Below are positions 44,688 to 55,226 of a stretch of DNA of 64,000 nt, one piece after another. Positions within the stretch are counted from its first letter, which is position 1. Every line of letters begins with the position of its first letter. The stretch is from Parachaetomium inaequale (lineage: Eukaryota > Ascomycota > Sordariomycetes > Sordariales > Chaetomiaceae), in the NCBI GenBank assembly GCA_033296685.1, contig MU854485.1:1-64000 (forward strand). Reading direction: 5' to 3'. Position numbers and translations under genes: made by a program. The notes beneath the pieces were generated by a model that was not told the origin of the DNA, did not search any database, and saw only the letters and a program-made list of their open reading frames with translations.

Positions 44688-46209
44688 TCACTTCGTTTCC
44701 GGTCGTTCTTGGGTCAGTTCCGCAATGATCTCCCAGTTGATGTTGGAAACGGCCGTCCCTTTTGGCACGACCGCATGGACCGTGGAGCGAATGGCGTCCC
44801 ATGTCAAGGGCAGCTCTGCAAGCTTCTTCAGCTTTCCTGCCACATCATCAACATCCGTGGAGAAGTCGTCTCCAGAGCTCAGTCGGTCTTTGATGCATTC
44901 TTTCCATAGCTCCTCCCTGGTTTCCTGGCGTGTGTCCTGGGTAGGGAACCTGAAGTGCTTGCATATGCGTTGCCTGATCTTCGGGTCGATGGACTGGTAC
45001 GGATCACCGGCCGAGGCGTCTTCGGAGAGGAGAAACACGAGAATGCCGGTCATGTTGTCGAGAAACCATAACAGCGGAAGGATCACGGGGTTGAGCCGGA
45101 CAACTCCTTGGGTGTGTGTGGCGCAGGCCTCGAGTAGGTCTTCGATCACGAAGATGCAGCCCCACTTCATATTGAGACATTTCGCTTCCCGGAAGGTTTC
45201 GTCGAGCTTCTCGGTCTGATTCAAGAGGCGAATGCGGTAGAGCGGCCTCCTAGTTATGCGCGAAGCCGCGTTGATTGCTGATTCCATGGCCGTTCCTTGA
45301 AAGGAGAGGATGATTCTCGTCAAGCCGCCGTCCTCGGGGCCATCATTCCTTCTTTCCCAGTTCGGCTTCTCCATGGGCCCCAGCATCTTCCTCGGCTGTC
45401 CTCTTGCTTCTTCTCCTATTAAAGCGTCCTCGATCTTGGCATCGGGCCATGACACGGGCTCCATGGCGCGAACAAGCAGCTCTCTCCATACATGGTTGCG
45501 TAGGTGAAACCCCGGGAGAGTATGGCGCATGTACTTGGAATACCACCAGTCGTCCTTGGATTTCGGTTCATGGGGTATTAAACCTTCTTGGGTCTCAGCG
45601 TGTCCATCCTCCCTACATTCCCCCCTTGGCGGCAACTTGTCGTGGATGTGGATGTAGTCGTATGTCTTTTCGTCCAAAATATACTCTCCATTTGTCTGGT
45701 GCTGTCAGTGAAATCCATTGCAGATCTGTATCCCACTGAGCCTGTATCGACCATGTGGAACAGGGATGCAGACCCAGGCATAGGGCCATGGACGAGATTA
45801 CTGACAGGTATTTCGAGGACTTCGACAGGTACGTCATCATCCGTCCAGACACGTCGCGGCGGCGCGAGTTGTTCAAAGGCACGAAGTTCATCGTCCCGGT
45901 TCGGGTGTTTCTCGATGACTGTTGTTCGGATGCTTTGAGTACGAAGTGGAGAGTAGGGTATCAGCACAGAGGCCTAAACGCGGGCCGCGGGTTGTTGAAA
46001 ACGAAAAGAACGACCTTGGACGGGGGTACACTTACAAAGATAAGTGGCAGTTGTTTCCATGAGACAACCTGTACTTCCTTGGACACAGATTTGTCCAGCT
46101 CCTTGTAAAACCAGTCCATACACTCCCGAACAAAACCTAGCAGCACATTTGCTGTCTCAAGCTCTTGACTCAACTGGTTTGGCTCCAAGGCCACATTGAC
46201 ATGTTGTCA
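44688..46209 (-). pseudogene. Downstream part of the HeLo gene: degenerate AAA+ module, frame-shifted from the HeLo part
   Basis: Sequence continues as protein after the HeLo frame but in another frame (from about 46205: VALEPNQLSQELETANVLL...), through one or two likely introns (near 46036-45945 and 45740-45685), to TGA at 44690-44688. The last 330 residues follow the AAA+ ATPases of filamentous fungi: MRHTLPGFHLRNHVWRELLV ahead of the core, then RIILSFQGTAMESA where Walker A should be, RRPLYRI, GCIFVIEDLLEA at Walker B, GILVFLLSE at sensor 1, and a lid-like end. The Walker A Gly/Lys are missing and the Walker B acids are changed, so ATP hydrolysis is unlikely. Splice sites here are uncertain. 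If the upstream frame break is real this segment is not translated with HeLo. Confidence 0.6.
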
Positions 46210-47531
46210 TAGTGATGATTGTTGATCAGGTCGCGGTTGTAGTAGAACCAGGGGAATGGAGGACGGAGTTCGGTGAAGGGACGGAAATCGTCGTCCAAGG
46301 TGTTCTGAGGAAGCCACAAGTTGAACAACGTGCACAGTCGTTCCGACACCAGGTAAATGCACATCTGGAAGGGCTTTACTTCGGCAACCTCACGACAGGA
46401 GTCAGGCTCATGCTCGCACCCGTAATCCCGGAAGATCAAGAAGGACAGTTGTGTGTTGTTTTTCAGGTAGGACCTTAGATCCCGAAGGGGTCGCCGGCCA
46501 GAGAGATGAAGGGTTGTCGGTTCTCGCAATGGGGTGTCTGCGTTGATCACCAACCACTGGGCATTTGTATCGCCTCCATTCTTGTTTTTGTAGCTGGGAG
46601 GATTGAAGAAAGCGTCCATCGATCGGGGGTCGCAGATGACTCGATGGAGAACCACGTAGCACGAGTCCGTAGAGCCCGTTGATTGGGCCATGGTTGGCTC
46701 AACCATGTCCCAGTCCGGATCGACGGAATGTATCGTCTCCTTGGGCAGTGGCGACCCCGGCGTTGTAACGGGGCCTCGCGCGATCGGCGGGCCGGCTGCT
46801 GGGACGACGCTCGCGGTATCTTGTAGTTGGCAGAGTCGAAGGCTGGCAGCATCGGCGACGGCATCCGAGTTACCCATGCGGGCCTCTTCGATCATTTCGA
46901 GCTCCGAGAAGTCCGAGATATGACCAACCTCGACCCGGATCATCTCTCTTTGACGCTGCGGCACGTTTAATCCCGCCGTGACACCCTCCAGGCCGTCAAT
47001 GAAGTCCTTGAGATGGTCCACCAGCTCTGCAAATGTGCGCTTGTCGTCGACTGCCCAACGAACGGCGGCCGAGATGCTGGGACCCTTTGCCGGAGAGCGC
47101 GGGAGGGGTGGAAAGACGGCGGCTTCGGAAATCGCGAGACTGGTGTCCCTAAACCCCGAAGTCAACGCGTTCAGAATAGCTTGCGTGTTAGACACCCTTC
47201 CACCCAAGCCAGAGCGTTCGGGAGACAGCCCGTATCGTTTGCGCAAGGCCTGGTGGTCCTGGAAGAGCAAAGCGATCTGGGCTAGCGTCCTTGAGACGGC
47301 GGTGAGGATGTCCTCGTCCCATCCTTCGGCAGCCGGCGTACCAGCATCGGTCAGGCCGCAGGCACGCCCCCAGGTTAGGAGACGCAGGCGTTGGTTTGTG
47401 TATTTCGTTTCGAGGATGAAGTAGTCTCGTCCGAGATACCGCCCTCGCTGGACAATGTTGAAACACTCGATGCAGGTAGAGAAGAGCCCTGCCAGGCCGG
47501 CGACGCCAACAGCAAGGCCGATGGGTTCCAT
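46170..47531 (-). CDS. HeLo-domain protein (prion-inhibition/cell-death type), probably truncated by a frameshift
   Basis: ATG at 47531-47529 begins MEPIGLAVGVAGLAGLFSTC, IECFNIVQRGRYLGRDYFIL and later RLRLLTWGRACGL. This matches the HeLo domain of HET-S and related proteins: a hydrophobic N-terminal helix, then a helical bundle up to about residue 220. In HET-S that helix inserts into the membrane when the domain is triggered. The rest (residues 290-445) is a mixed region with FYYNRDLINNHHYDN near its end. As read, the frame stops at 46170 after 453 aa with an unlikely tail. Removing two (or eight) bases near 46200-46207 would carry the frame on into the AAA-like part, so a frameshift is likely. 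The domain is normally controlled by a C-terminal partner module; none other is visible. Confidence 0.75.
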   Translation of the reverse strand: MEPIGLAVGVAGLAGLFSTCIECFNIVQRGRYLGRDYFILETKYTNQRLRLLTWGRACGLTDAGTPAAEGWDEDILTAVSRTLAQIALLFQDHQALRKRYGLSPERSGLGGRVSNTQAILNALTSGFRDTSLAISEAAVFPPLPRSPAKGPSISAAVRWAVDDKRTFAELVDHLKDFIDGLEGVTAGLNVPQRQREMIRVEVGHISDFSELEMIEEARMGNSDAVADAASLRLCQLQDTASVVPAAGPPIARGPVTTPGSPLPKETIHSVDPDWDMVEPTMAQSTGSTDSCYVVLHRVICDPRSMDAFFNPPSYKNKNGGDTNAQWLVINADTPLREPTTLHLSGRRPLRDLRSYLKNNTQLSFLIFRDYGCEHEPDSCREVAEVKPFQMCIYLVSERLCTLFNLWLPQNTLDDDFRPFTELRPPFPWFYYNRDLINNHHYDNMSMWPWSQTS

Positions 47532-49531
47532 GGTTGACACCGAGAGCCCGAATGTGTGTTGGATTCCGACCCAGGATGGAATGGGAAAAAGAAGAAAAGA
47601 AGAGCGGACTTGAAGATACCCGGAGCAGTGCGGCAACCAGGCACACCTTGCAGCAACTTTGGCCGTCCCCGTGGCACTGTTACATGGAAGTTGCCTTTTT
47701 CCGAGCCTTGTCTCGCCCGCCCTGCAATGGGTGCTTGCAGCCCCTGCAACATAATCGTCCACTCATTGTTCATCAGGCTCTCGGTGAACCGCAACACCAC
47801 TTTTATCGTTTACTTATCACGCTCGGCCGAGCGCCCCTTGGCGTCACCACACGGGAAACGGCGGCCAGTGCCTTTACATGTCAGTTAAATCAAAAACATC
47901 GAGACGCGAGCAAGGCAGGAGAACTAGACCTACTTACCTTACGGACTGGATCCATGTCATCCCTGACCGCTACAAACTTGGCCCCCAGGCCGATGACTTG
48001 ACTCTTTCCATGAGCAAGATTGGTAACCTCGCACAATGGGACTCCAATTCGAGACAGCAACCAACAGGGGGACGCGACTTCGCTTCCTCGGTGTTACTTG
48101 AACTTCCGAATGCTTCGAGTTGGAAGCGAACCTGAACAGTGGAGATTACACCACTGTCCTGGCGCCAGTGGCCTCGCTCACAGTCCTCGCAACTCTCGCC
48201 GCTCCATCAATAATTTACTTTCCAATTCGACCGCCGATGTTGCTTCCGCCGACGGACTTGGAAAAGACGGGCTGCCAGTGGCCTGCCAAGGGCCGTGCTG
48301 GTACTCTTCCGAAGGCCGAAGACGGGGCCTCGGGACTTGGGGCCCTGTTTGGGCAGTTTGGGATCCATATTCGGGAACACAGGGCCCCAAGGCGGACTCA
48401 ACACGCGCCCTCTTCGGCTTCTACGGCGAAAGCAAACCAGTGCTCCTCGGGTCAGCAAACCCCAGTGGTCCACCCGCTCCACGTAGCTCGCTTTCGCGAC
48501 TTTTTACTGCTTTCAGCGCCCACGTATGTAATGTACGTTTGAGGCTGACACCGGAAGCCGGATGGAAGTTCCGGCGTCAAGCCACTCGACACCACCTACC
48601 CCCCCTCCCCCTTCCCCCATCTCTAAGTTCTCATGTGGACAAGAAAAACAGGGTCTGGGACAACTCACTTTGGCTCATTGTAGCAGAGGCTGGGTTCTAA
48701 AGTCCGGCTCGTCGGTCCACTTGCATCACCAGAGGCGGAAGCAACCTTTTTTCCACCATCACATCTTCCAAAGGTCCCCTTCCCCCGGAACACGAACTGA
48801 ATCCTCGGCAGCCACCTTACTGTGTAACTGCCGCTAACCCGCGCCGGCGCCAGTTCCAGGGAGGCCGCTTCGGGATACCTAAAGGGGCAAAAGCCGAAGG
48901 AAGCGAGGATGGTGACGGGTGGGGGAAACAGGGCGCCGATCTCTCGGCGTTCGTCATAGGCACTCCACCGGACTGCGACAGCCAGGCTCTTACACGCCCA
49001 GACGGCCTTTGACCGGCACGGGACTGCCGGCTGAGGAAGCCTGCCCCGGCCCGTTGGAATCGTTCGGTGTGGCACCGGGGAGGCTTGCCTGCCCGATCGG
49101 CGACATGATTTCTCCATGTTTTCCCCATCCCGGACCCTGATTTACCCCGGCTTCACCACTCAGAAAACGCGGAGCCCCTCATTGTGGCCTGTTCGTGCCC
49201 ACAAATCCCCACAAACCATGCGAGAGTGCGGTCCGACTTGGAATCCATCGTGTGGGATACTGCATCGGTGATCCCAGGCTCCCAGGTTTCGTGTGACTAA
49301 GGCAGGGGAGGAAGCAGCCTCACTGGCCAGTGAAGGGACTGTCTTGGTTCTTGCTGATGTCTCACAGGGGCCTGCAAGCTGCAGTGCGTGCGGGGGGTAT
49401 ATAATCTTCCCTGCGTCCGTGTCTCGGGCCGCATGCTTATCCTTCGGATGTTCTCCAAACCTACTGTGTAAACACCTCGTCTCCCCAGGGCACCTGACAT
49501 CAAGGGGGCAGTAGATCTCCAGGAGGGCATC
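47532..49531. other. Intergenic, 2.0 kb between divergent genes
   Basis: Promoter region of the HeLo gene (reverse) and sugar transporter (forward). Open frames up to 226 codons occur but are rich in Pro/Ser/Arg and match nothing. No repeat or tRNA was seen. Confidence 0.5.
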
Positions 49532-51267
49532 ATGAAGAAGTTTCTCGGGCTCAGGGGCCAGGCCCTCAACCTGGCCGTGGGCACCATCGCAGGATGCGAC
49601 TTTCTCCTCTTCGGCTATGGTAAGATGACCCCCTAACCGCCTCATCGGATCTCGCTAACACGGTGTGCCACAGACCAAGGCGTCATGGGCGGCATCCTGA
49701 CCCTCCAGGTCTTCCTCGACGCGTTCCCGATGATCAACCCCGAAGCTGCCGGTATCACCGACGCGGAGTCGTCGACCCGGTCTACCTACCAAGGCATTGC
49801 TGTTGCCTCGTACAACCTCGGCTGCTTCATCGGCGCCGTTATCACCATCTTCATCGGAAACCCCCTGGGCCGCAAGCGCGTCATTATGCTCGGCACCGCC
49901 ATCATGATTATCGGCGCCATCCTGCAGGCCAGTTCTACCACACTCGAACAGTTCATCATTGGGAGAATCATCACCGGGCTAGGCAACGGCGGCAACACAT
50001 CAACGGTGAGTTCTTGACTGCGCCGGAAGATCCAACAGATTTGTACTGATGAACCTCCCAGGTCCCTACATGGCAGTCAGAAACATCCAAAGCCCACAAA
50101 CGCGGCAAGATGGTCATGATCGAAGGCGCCCTCATCACCTGCGGCATCATGATCAGCTACTGGATCGACCTGGGTCTCTCCTTCGCCCCGGGCTCCGTCG
50201 CCTGGCGTTTCCCCCTCGCCTTCCAGGTATTCTTTTGCATCGTCATCCTCGTCTTCATCCCCTTCCTGCCCGAGTCCCCGCGATGGCTCATCCTCAAGGG
50301 CCGCGAGGCTGAGGCCAAGGAGGTCATCGCCGCGCTCGAGGACACCGACCCGACCGACCACGTGGTCGAGAACGAGTTCCTCGCCATCAAGGAGACGGTG
50401 CTGGAGATGTCCAAGGGCACCTTCCGCGACCTGTTTACCATGGACAAGAACCGCAACCTGCACCGCACCCTGCTGGCGTATTTCAACCAGGTCTTCCAGC
50501 AGATCTCGGGCATCAACCTGATCACGTACTACGCCGCCGTCATCTACCGCGGCCTGGGCATGACCGACTTCATGTCGCGGCTCCTGGCGGCCCTCAACGG
50601 GACGGAATATTTCATCGCGTCCTGGCCGGCCGTCTTTCTCGTCGAGCGCGTTGGCCGCCGCAAGCTGATGCTTTTCGGCGGCATCGGGCAGGCAGCTACC
50701 ATGGCCATCCTGGCGGGCGTCAACTCGCGCAACGAAACAGGCTTCCAGATCGCGGGCATCGTCTTCCTGTTTGTCTTCAACACCTTTTTCGCCATCGGCT
50801 GGCTCGGCATGACCTGGCTGTACCCGGCCGAGATCGTGCCGCTGCGCATCCGCGCGCCCGCCAACGCGCTCTCGACGAGCGCCAACTGGATCTTTAATTT
50901 CCTGGTTGTCATGATCACGCCGATTGCCTTCAACAATATCGGGTACCAGACGTACATCATCTTTGCGGTCATCAACGCCTTCATGGTGCCGTGCGTCTAC
51001 TTCTTTTATCCCGAGACGGCGTACCGCTCGCTCGAGGAGATGGATAACATCTTCCACAAGGTGGCTGACGGGTGGAAGGGTGTGTTTACCGTCGTGCACC
51101 AGGCCAAGGCCGAGCCGAGGTGGTATGGCAAGAATGGCGAGCTGCTGGTGGATTATCAGCAGACCGAGGAGCATCGGCGGCATGTGCAGCAGGGGGAGAA
51201 GGGGTCGGGGGAGGTGTCGGGGAGCGGTGGGAGCGGGGATGTTAAGCATGAGGAGTTCAGGGCGTAG
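49532..51267 (+). CDS. MFS sugar transporter, monosaccharide type
   Basis: Three exons, 49532-49619, 49674-50005 and 50062-51267, close to 541 aa. The markers are FGYDQGVMGG in helix 1, NPLGRKRVIMLG, GRIITGLGNGGNTSTVPTWQSE, the central PESPRWLILKGR, the substrate-binding FQQISGINLITYY, ERVGRRKLMLFGG and the final YPETAYRSLEEMD. All conserved sugar-porter motifs are intact. It should import a hexose or pentose by proton symport at the plasma membrane. The C-terminal tail is long, with a Gly/Ser-rich stretch. It differs clearly from the other sugar-type transporter in this window at 2855-4630. Carbohydrate-acting enzymes elsewhere in the window fit a saprotrophic setting. Confidence 0.92.
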
Positions 51268-52912
51268 GGGGTTAGGTGGGAGATACCCTAAGTATTTAGA
51301 TGTATCATTTTGGAGGAGGTGGTTGCGCTGAGAATACCCAGCAATTGGCAAGCAAATCACGGAATCATTGCTCGTGGATATGGCAGTGTCCAAGGTACCG
51401 ACCGGCTTCAAGACTCAGGGGTAGTACTCCGAGCCACTTTTAGACACCGAGAGGCGTTAACTTGGGCATATCCGTGCCGCATTTGAAGGCGACAAGTTCA
51501 GCTTTAGCCAATGGAGCGTCCGTGTGAGCACATGCCGTCAGGTATTGGTAAGGCGTGTCAGCTCGTCATACACAGGGCTGAGTTCCAACAGCCCCGCTGA
51601 AGCCGAGGATTACGATCCGACGGTTTGCACCAATGTTTACCGTTATTGTATGTGGCAACCTTGTGCCACTCTGATCGAGTCCTTTTTGGGGGCGACGGCC
51701 GAGGCCCGAGAACGCGGACCGGCCTCATCCGACCTCATATTCCCTCCTACCCGGAGGTTGCCGATAGAGACAAGACAAGCCATGTAATCAAGTAGGCAAC
51801 TGGACGACGTGGACTCCTGCAAACTACTCATGTACATGCAAACACGAAGCTCGAAGGGCAAGCAGTTTCCAATCGCAGTCGTCAGGGGTAGCACTCTTTT
51901 CCTTGGTTGGGTTTCGCCGGAGTGCCTGGCACTATCAGAGGACGGCCTGCACCGATCCCTTGATGCAAGAACCTCTCTGCATGGAAGGTCGGTTGGAAAT
52001 CTGCTTGGAAGCTGGAAATTTGACCGTATGAAACCCCCCAATCACAACCCACCTTTGGGGTTCTCACTTCAAAGCTCATGGCAGCGTTGCAATAGCCTCA
52101 GACGCCTGCCTACAACAGCCTGGGGCGCTTGGCGGATGGGGCCCAATAAGGGCCTTATCTCGGCACTCGTGTTTCACCAGCTTCCCGTTTGGGGAGGTCG
52201 CAACGAACTGCCGTAGCCGCCGGTCCTTTTCATCGTGGGGTGTCGGGGGGTTTCTTGGCGGCTCCAACGACCGGGGAAAATGGGCGCACAAGAGCCGCTC
52301 AAGCCTTTGACTAGAGTCGCCTATCTCGGTATTCTTTGCAGATGCCGTGAATTGCCTAGCCAGATCGGACATCGCCCCTTAACGATGCCAGGCCGGACCC
52401 GGCCAAGACCAGCGGGCCACCCTCTCCCAATCCGGGCCATCCTGGCCACCCTCGCTCCGGAGGAGGGGGCACAGCTGACCCTGACCACGGCCCAGGCACC
52501 AAACCACACCTCAAGCGATCTCTCATGCGGTAAGTCCCATGGCAATCTCCAAGCCCCCACCGCGGCCCGGCCCAAACTCACACGGAGGGCATGGATCGAT
52601 CAGGAAGGAAGCCGCAAAACCTAGGCTGCTGTCCGCTGTCCGGGGTCGCATTGCAGCCACGGGCAAACCTGACCCGCCTCAAGGGGTCTCCCGTCGATCG
52701 ACCTTCCACAATCCGACATCGATGCCGAGGACTTGTGAACGTCGGCTCACCAGTTACTCGGGGTAGGATAAGGGGGGAGGGAAGTGTAGTTCGTCTATAT
52801 AAGCTTAGATTGCCTCCCGTTCCCTGCCATCATGATGTCTACAACAGCAGTCTCTTCATTAATTTGAATAGATTAGCACTACTACCTGTTGTTCTCATCC
52901 CTGCCCGTCATC
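51268..52912. other. Intergenic, 1.65 kb
   Basis: 3' side of the sugar transporter and promoter side of the M43 protease. No gene was seen apart from short, non-conserved frames. Confidence 0.5.
52796..52802 (+). promoter_or_regulatory. TATA box of the M43 protease gene
   Basis: TATATAA about 115 bases before the ATG at 52913. Confidence 0.55.
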
Positions 52913-53917
52913 ATGCGTTTCACCCCGTTTGCGCTTGCCGCCGCCGCGGCTTCCGGTGCCCTCGCAGCCCCTCAGCGTGAGGTCCGGCCCGCCGGACGCG
53001 GCTTCGGGTGCGGTGCCCCGGAGCCGGATGCCGAGCACATCAAGATCTCGCAGCAGTTCGCTGCGCAGGAGGCTCAGGCCAGAGTCGCGGCCTCCGGCAA
53101 CTTCACCATCCAGGCCGTTACCACCGTCGACACCTACTTCCACGTCGTGGCCGCGTCGACGTCTGTCAGCGGCGGCTACATCACTGTAAGCGCCTTCAGC
53201 CCCCGTCGCCCAAACAACATGTTACTAACCCTCTCCCCAGGACACCATGCTCAACAACCAGCTCGCGGCCCTGAACGAGGCCTACGCCCCGCACTCGATC
53301 CAGTTCACGCTCAAGGGCACGACCCGCACGGTCAACGCCAACTGGGCCAACGACGACAACGGCTACGAGATGACCATGAAGCGGTCGCTGCGCAAGGGCA
53401 CCTACCGCACGCTCAACGTCTACTTTCTCAACGGCATGGGCGACAACCTGGGGTACTGCTACTTCCCCGAGGCGGGCGGCGCCACGGCCGGGTCGACGAC
53501 CCAGATCCGCGACGGCTGCACCGTGCTCGCCGCCAGCGTGCCCGGCGGCAGCGCCACCAACTTCAACCTGGGCGGCACCACCATCCACGAGGTTGGCCAC
53601 TGGTTCGGCCTGTACCACACCTTCCAAGGCGGGTGCACCGGGTCCGGCGACTCCGTGTCGGATACGCCTGCCCAGGCCAGCGCGAGCAGCGGGTGCCCTG
53701 TCGGTAGGGACTCGTGCCCGAACGCGGCGGGCGTGGACCCCATTCACAACTACATGGATTATTCTTATGAGTGAGTGACCCTGTCATTATCATGCATGGA
53801 TGTATGAGAGAGAGAGCTGTGCTGACCGCGTGGTGTAGCACGTGCTATGAGGAGTTCACTTCCGGGCAGCAGTCCCGCATGCTGAGCTTCTTCAACAACT
53901 ACCGCGCCGGCAAGTAA
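52913..53917 (+). CDS. Secreted metalloprotease, MEROPS M43B (pappalysin-like)
   Basis: Three exons, 52913-53185, 53241-53770 and 53839-53917, close to 293 aa. The signal peptide is MRFTPFALAAAAASGALAA. The next hundred residues include the usual N-terminal GCGAPEP and YFHVVAASTSVSGGYIT. The zinc site HEVGHWFGLYH (His207, Glu208, His211, His217) is intact, and the Met-turn NYMDYSYD follows, formed across the last intron. The cysteine set matches fungal extracellular MEP1-like enzymes. Unlike M36 fungalysins it has no long pro-domain. The enzyme should cut proteins outside the cell, for nutrition or host interaction. The last exon is only 79 bases and would be missed if the GTGAGT donor at 53771 were read through. 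Confidence 0.93.
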
Positions 53918-55226
53918 GCAGAGAAAGGGCTGCATCGTCGTGGCGCGGTCGACAGCGGGGGTCGTGTCTTCACGGGTAAGCCAAGTAGTCGGGGTGAGCT
54001 GATGTGAAGCGATGTTGGGCTTTGGAGTTCGATGGTAAATATTTGGTTAGCGAGGTACATAGTTGTTAGCGACGTTATGATCTATGATTAGTCTCATTAT
54101 GATTGATGGTTTATCAACTACCTACCTACCTCCTTAGGGCTTATTATTGTTCCCAGTGCTCCTGTCCCACTGCGTTGTGCTCCCCTTGCCTCCCGAGTCG
54201 ATAGCCTGATATGAGCCAGCGAAAGCCGTAGGATTGTGGAACGGACTCTTCTCACTGTCAGGACACCTCGTGCTGTAGGTACGCGCCTTAAAACAGGCTC
54301 AATTGGAGAGGTCATGCATCGATTCAGGGGCTGTGGACGAGGGGTTAGGGTTGCCTCGCGCATCGCCAAGCCCCTTTTCGAGAAATGGACAAACAAAAGC
54401 CCACTGGTACATTACAGATGAATGCCATTGGGAATATTGATTCATTGCAGCTCGACCACAGTGGGCGTTCCACTGGAAGCGAGAGCCCAACCTGCATGTC
54501 TCAGTTGACGACGACAACTACCCGCGCTAGTCGTGTCTCTCCTTTCCCCGCCTGTCCTTTGAAGAATCGTTTTAGGAAATGAGTCAAGAGCTGAAGTTGA
54601 CACGCGCGGGAAGCGCCGTACTCGGGAGAGATCCACATGCTAGTGCGTGCAGAGGATCGACGTGCAGGGCAGTCTTCCGGCCTCTGATTCGCAGCCCCTG
54701 GGTCGACGCCGTCCTTTTCGACATGGCCTCTGATCGTCAACGGGCGGAGGCAGGCGAGATCTGCGAGCTGAATGTCGAAAAGGGAAGAGCAGGACGGCTC
54801 GTCTTCTTCGCGTGCAGTATCGACGGCTTCTTTATAACGGAAGGGGCGTCTCCTCTATAAATGCGAACGTTGCTTCCAGTTTTGACCAAGGTCTGCAGCT
54901 GAGGACCTACCTGGTTGTTAAGGACGCTTTCCATTTGTTTGCCTCCCCCCTTCCGAAACCCGTGTGGTGAGACTCAGGCTTCGATAGACGAAGTCCCCAG
55001 ATCTCTCCCCAGGCATCTTCTCCAGCATTCTCTTCAATATTCGACACCAGCAGAGGTTTGCTGGTCTCATACCTCACCAAGTCTCAACGCCGTGTGCGAG
55101 TCTCTGCATTCATTCTCATCAGCATCGTTTATACCATTCAAGATCTACCAAATCGACCATTCCAAATCCCAGCTTCTTTTTCCTTCCCTCGTCTTCACGA
55201 TAATTACCGTTCGACCACCCTCAACC
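53918..55226. other. Intergenic, 1.3 kb
   Basis: 3' side of the protease and promoter plus leader of the terpene synthase. The frame of terpene synthase exon 1 is open upstream to 54915, but that part looks non-coding (Ser/His/Phe-rich, no conservation marks). Confidence 0.5.
54856..54861 (+). promoter_or_regulatory. Possible TATA box of the terpene synthase gene
   Basis: TATAAA in the context TCCTCTATAAATGCG, about 370 bases before the ATG. It would imply a long leader of about 330 bases. Confidence 0.35.

Noticed and set aside
48020..48700. 226-codon frame upstream of the HeLo gene
   Set aside because: Pro/Ser/Gly-rich and without domains; no splice partners or conserved motif.
50077..51411. 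444-codon open frame antisense to the sugar transporter
   Set aside because: Rich in Asp/Glu/Arg/His as expected for the mirror of membrane-helix codons; no family match.
54915..55226. Upstream extension of the terpene synthase frame
   Set aside because: The frame is open, but the sequence lacks conservation marks, and MEFPNSH at 55227 is followed at once by cyclase-like sequence.
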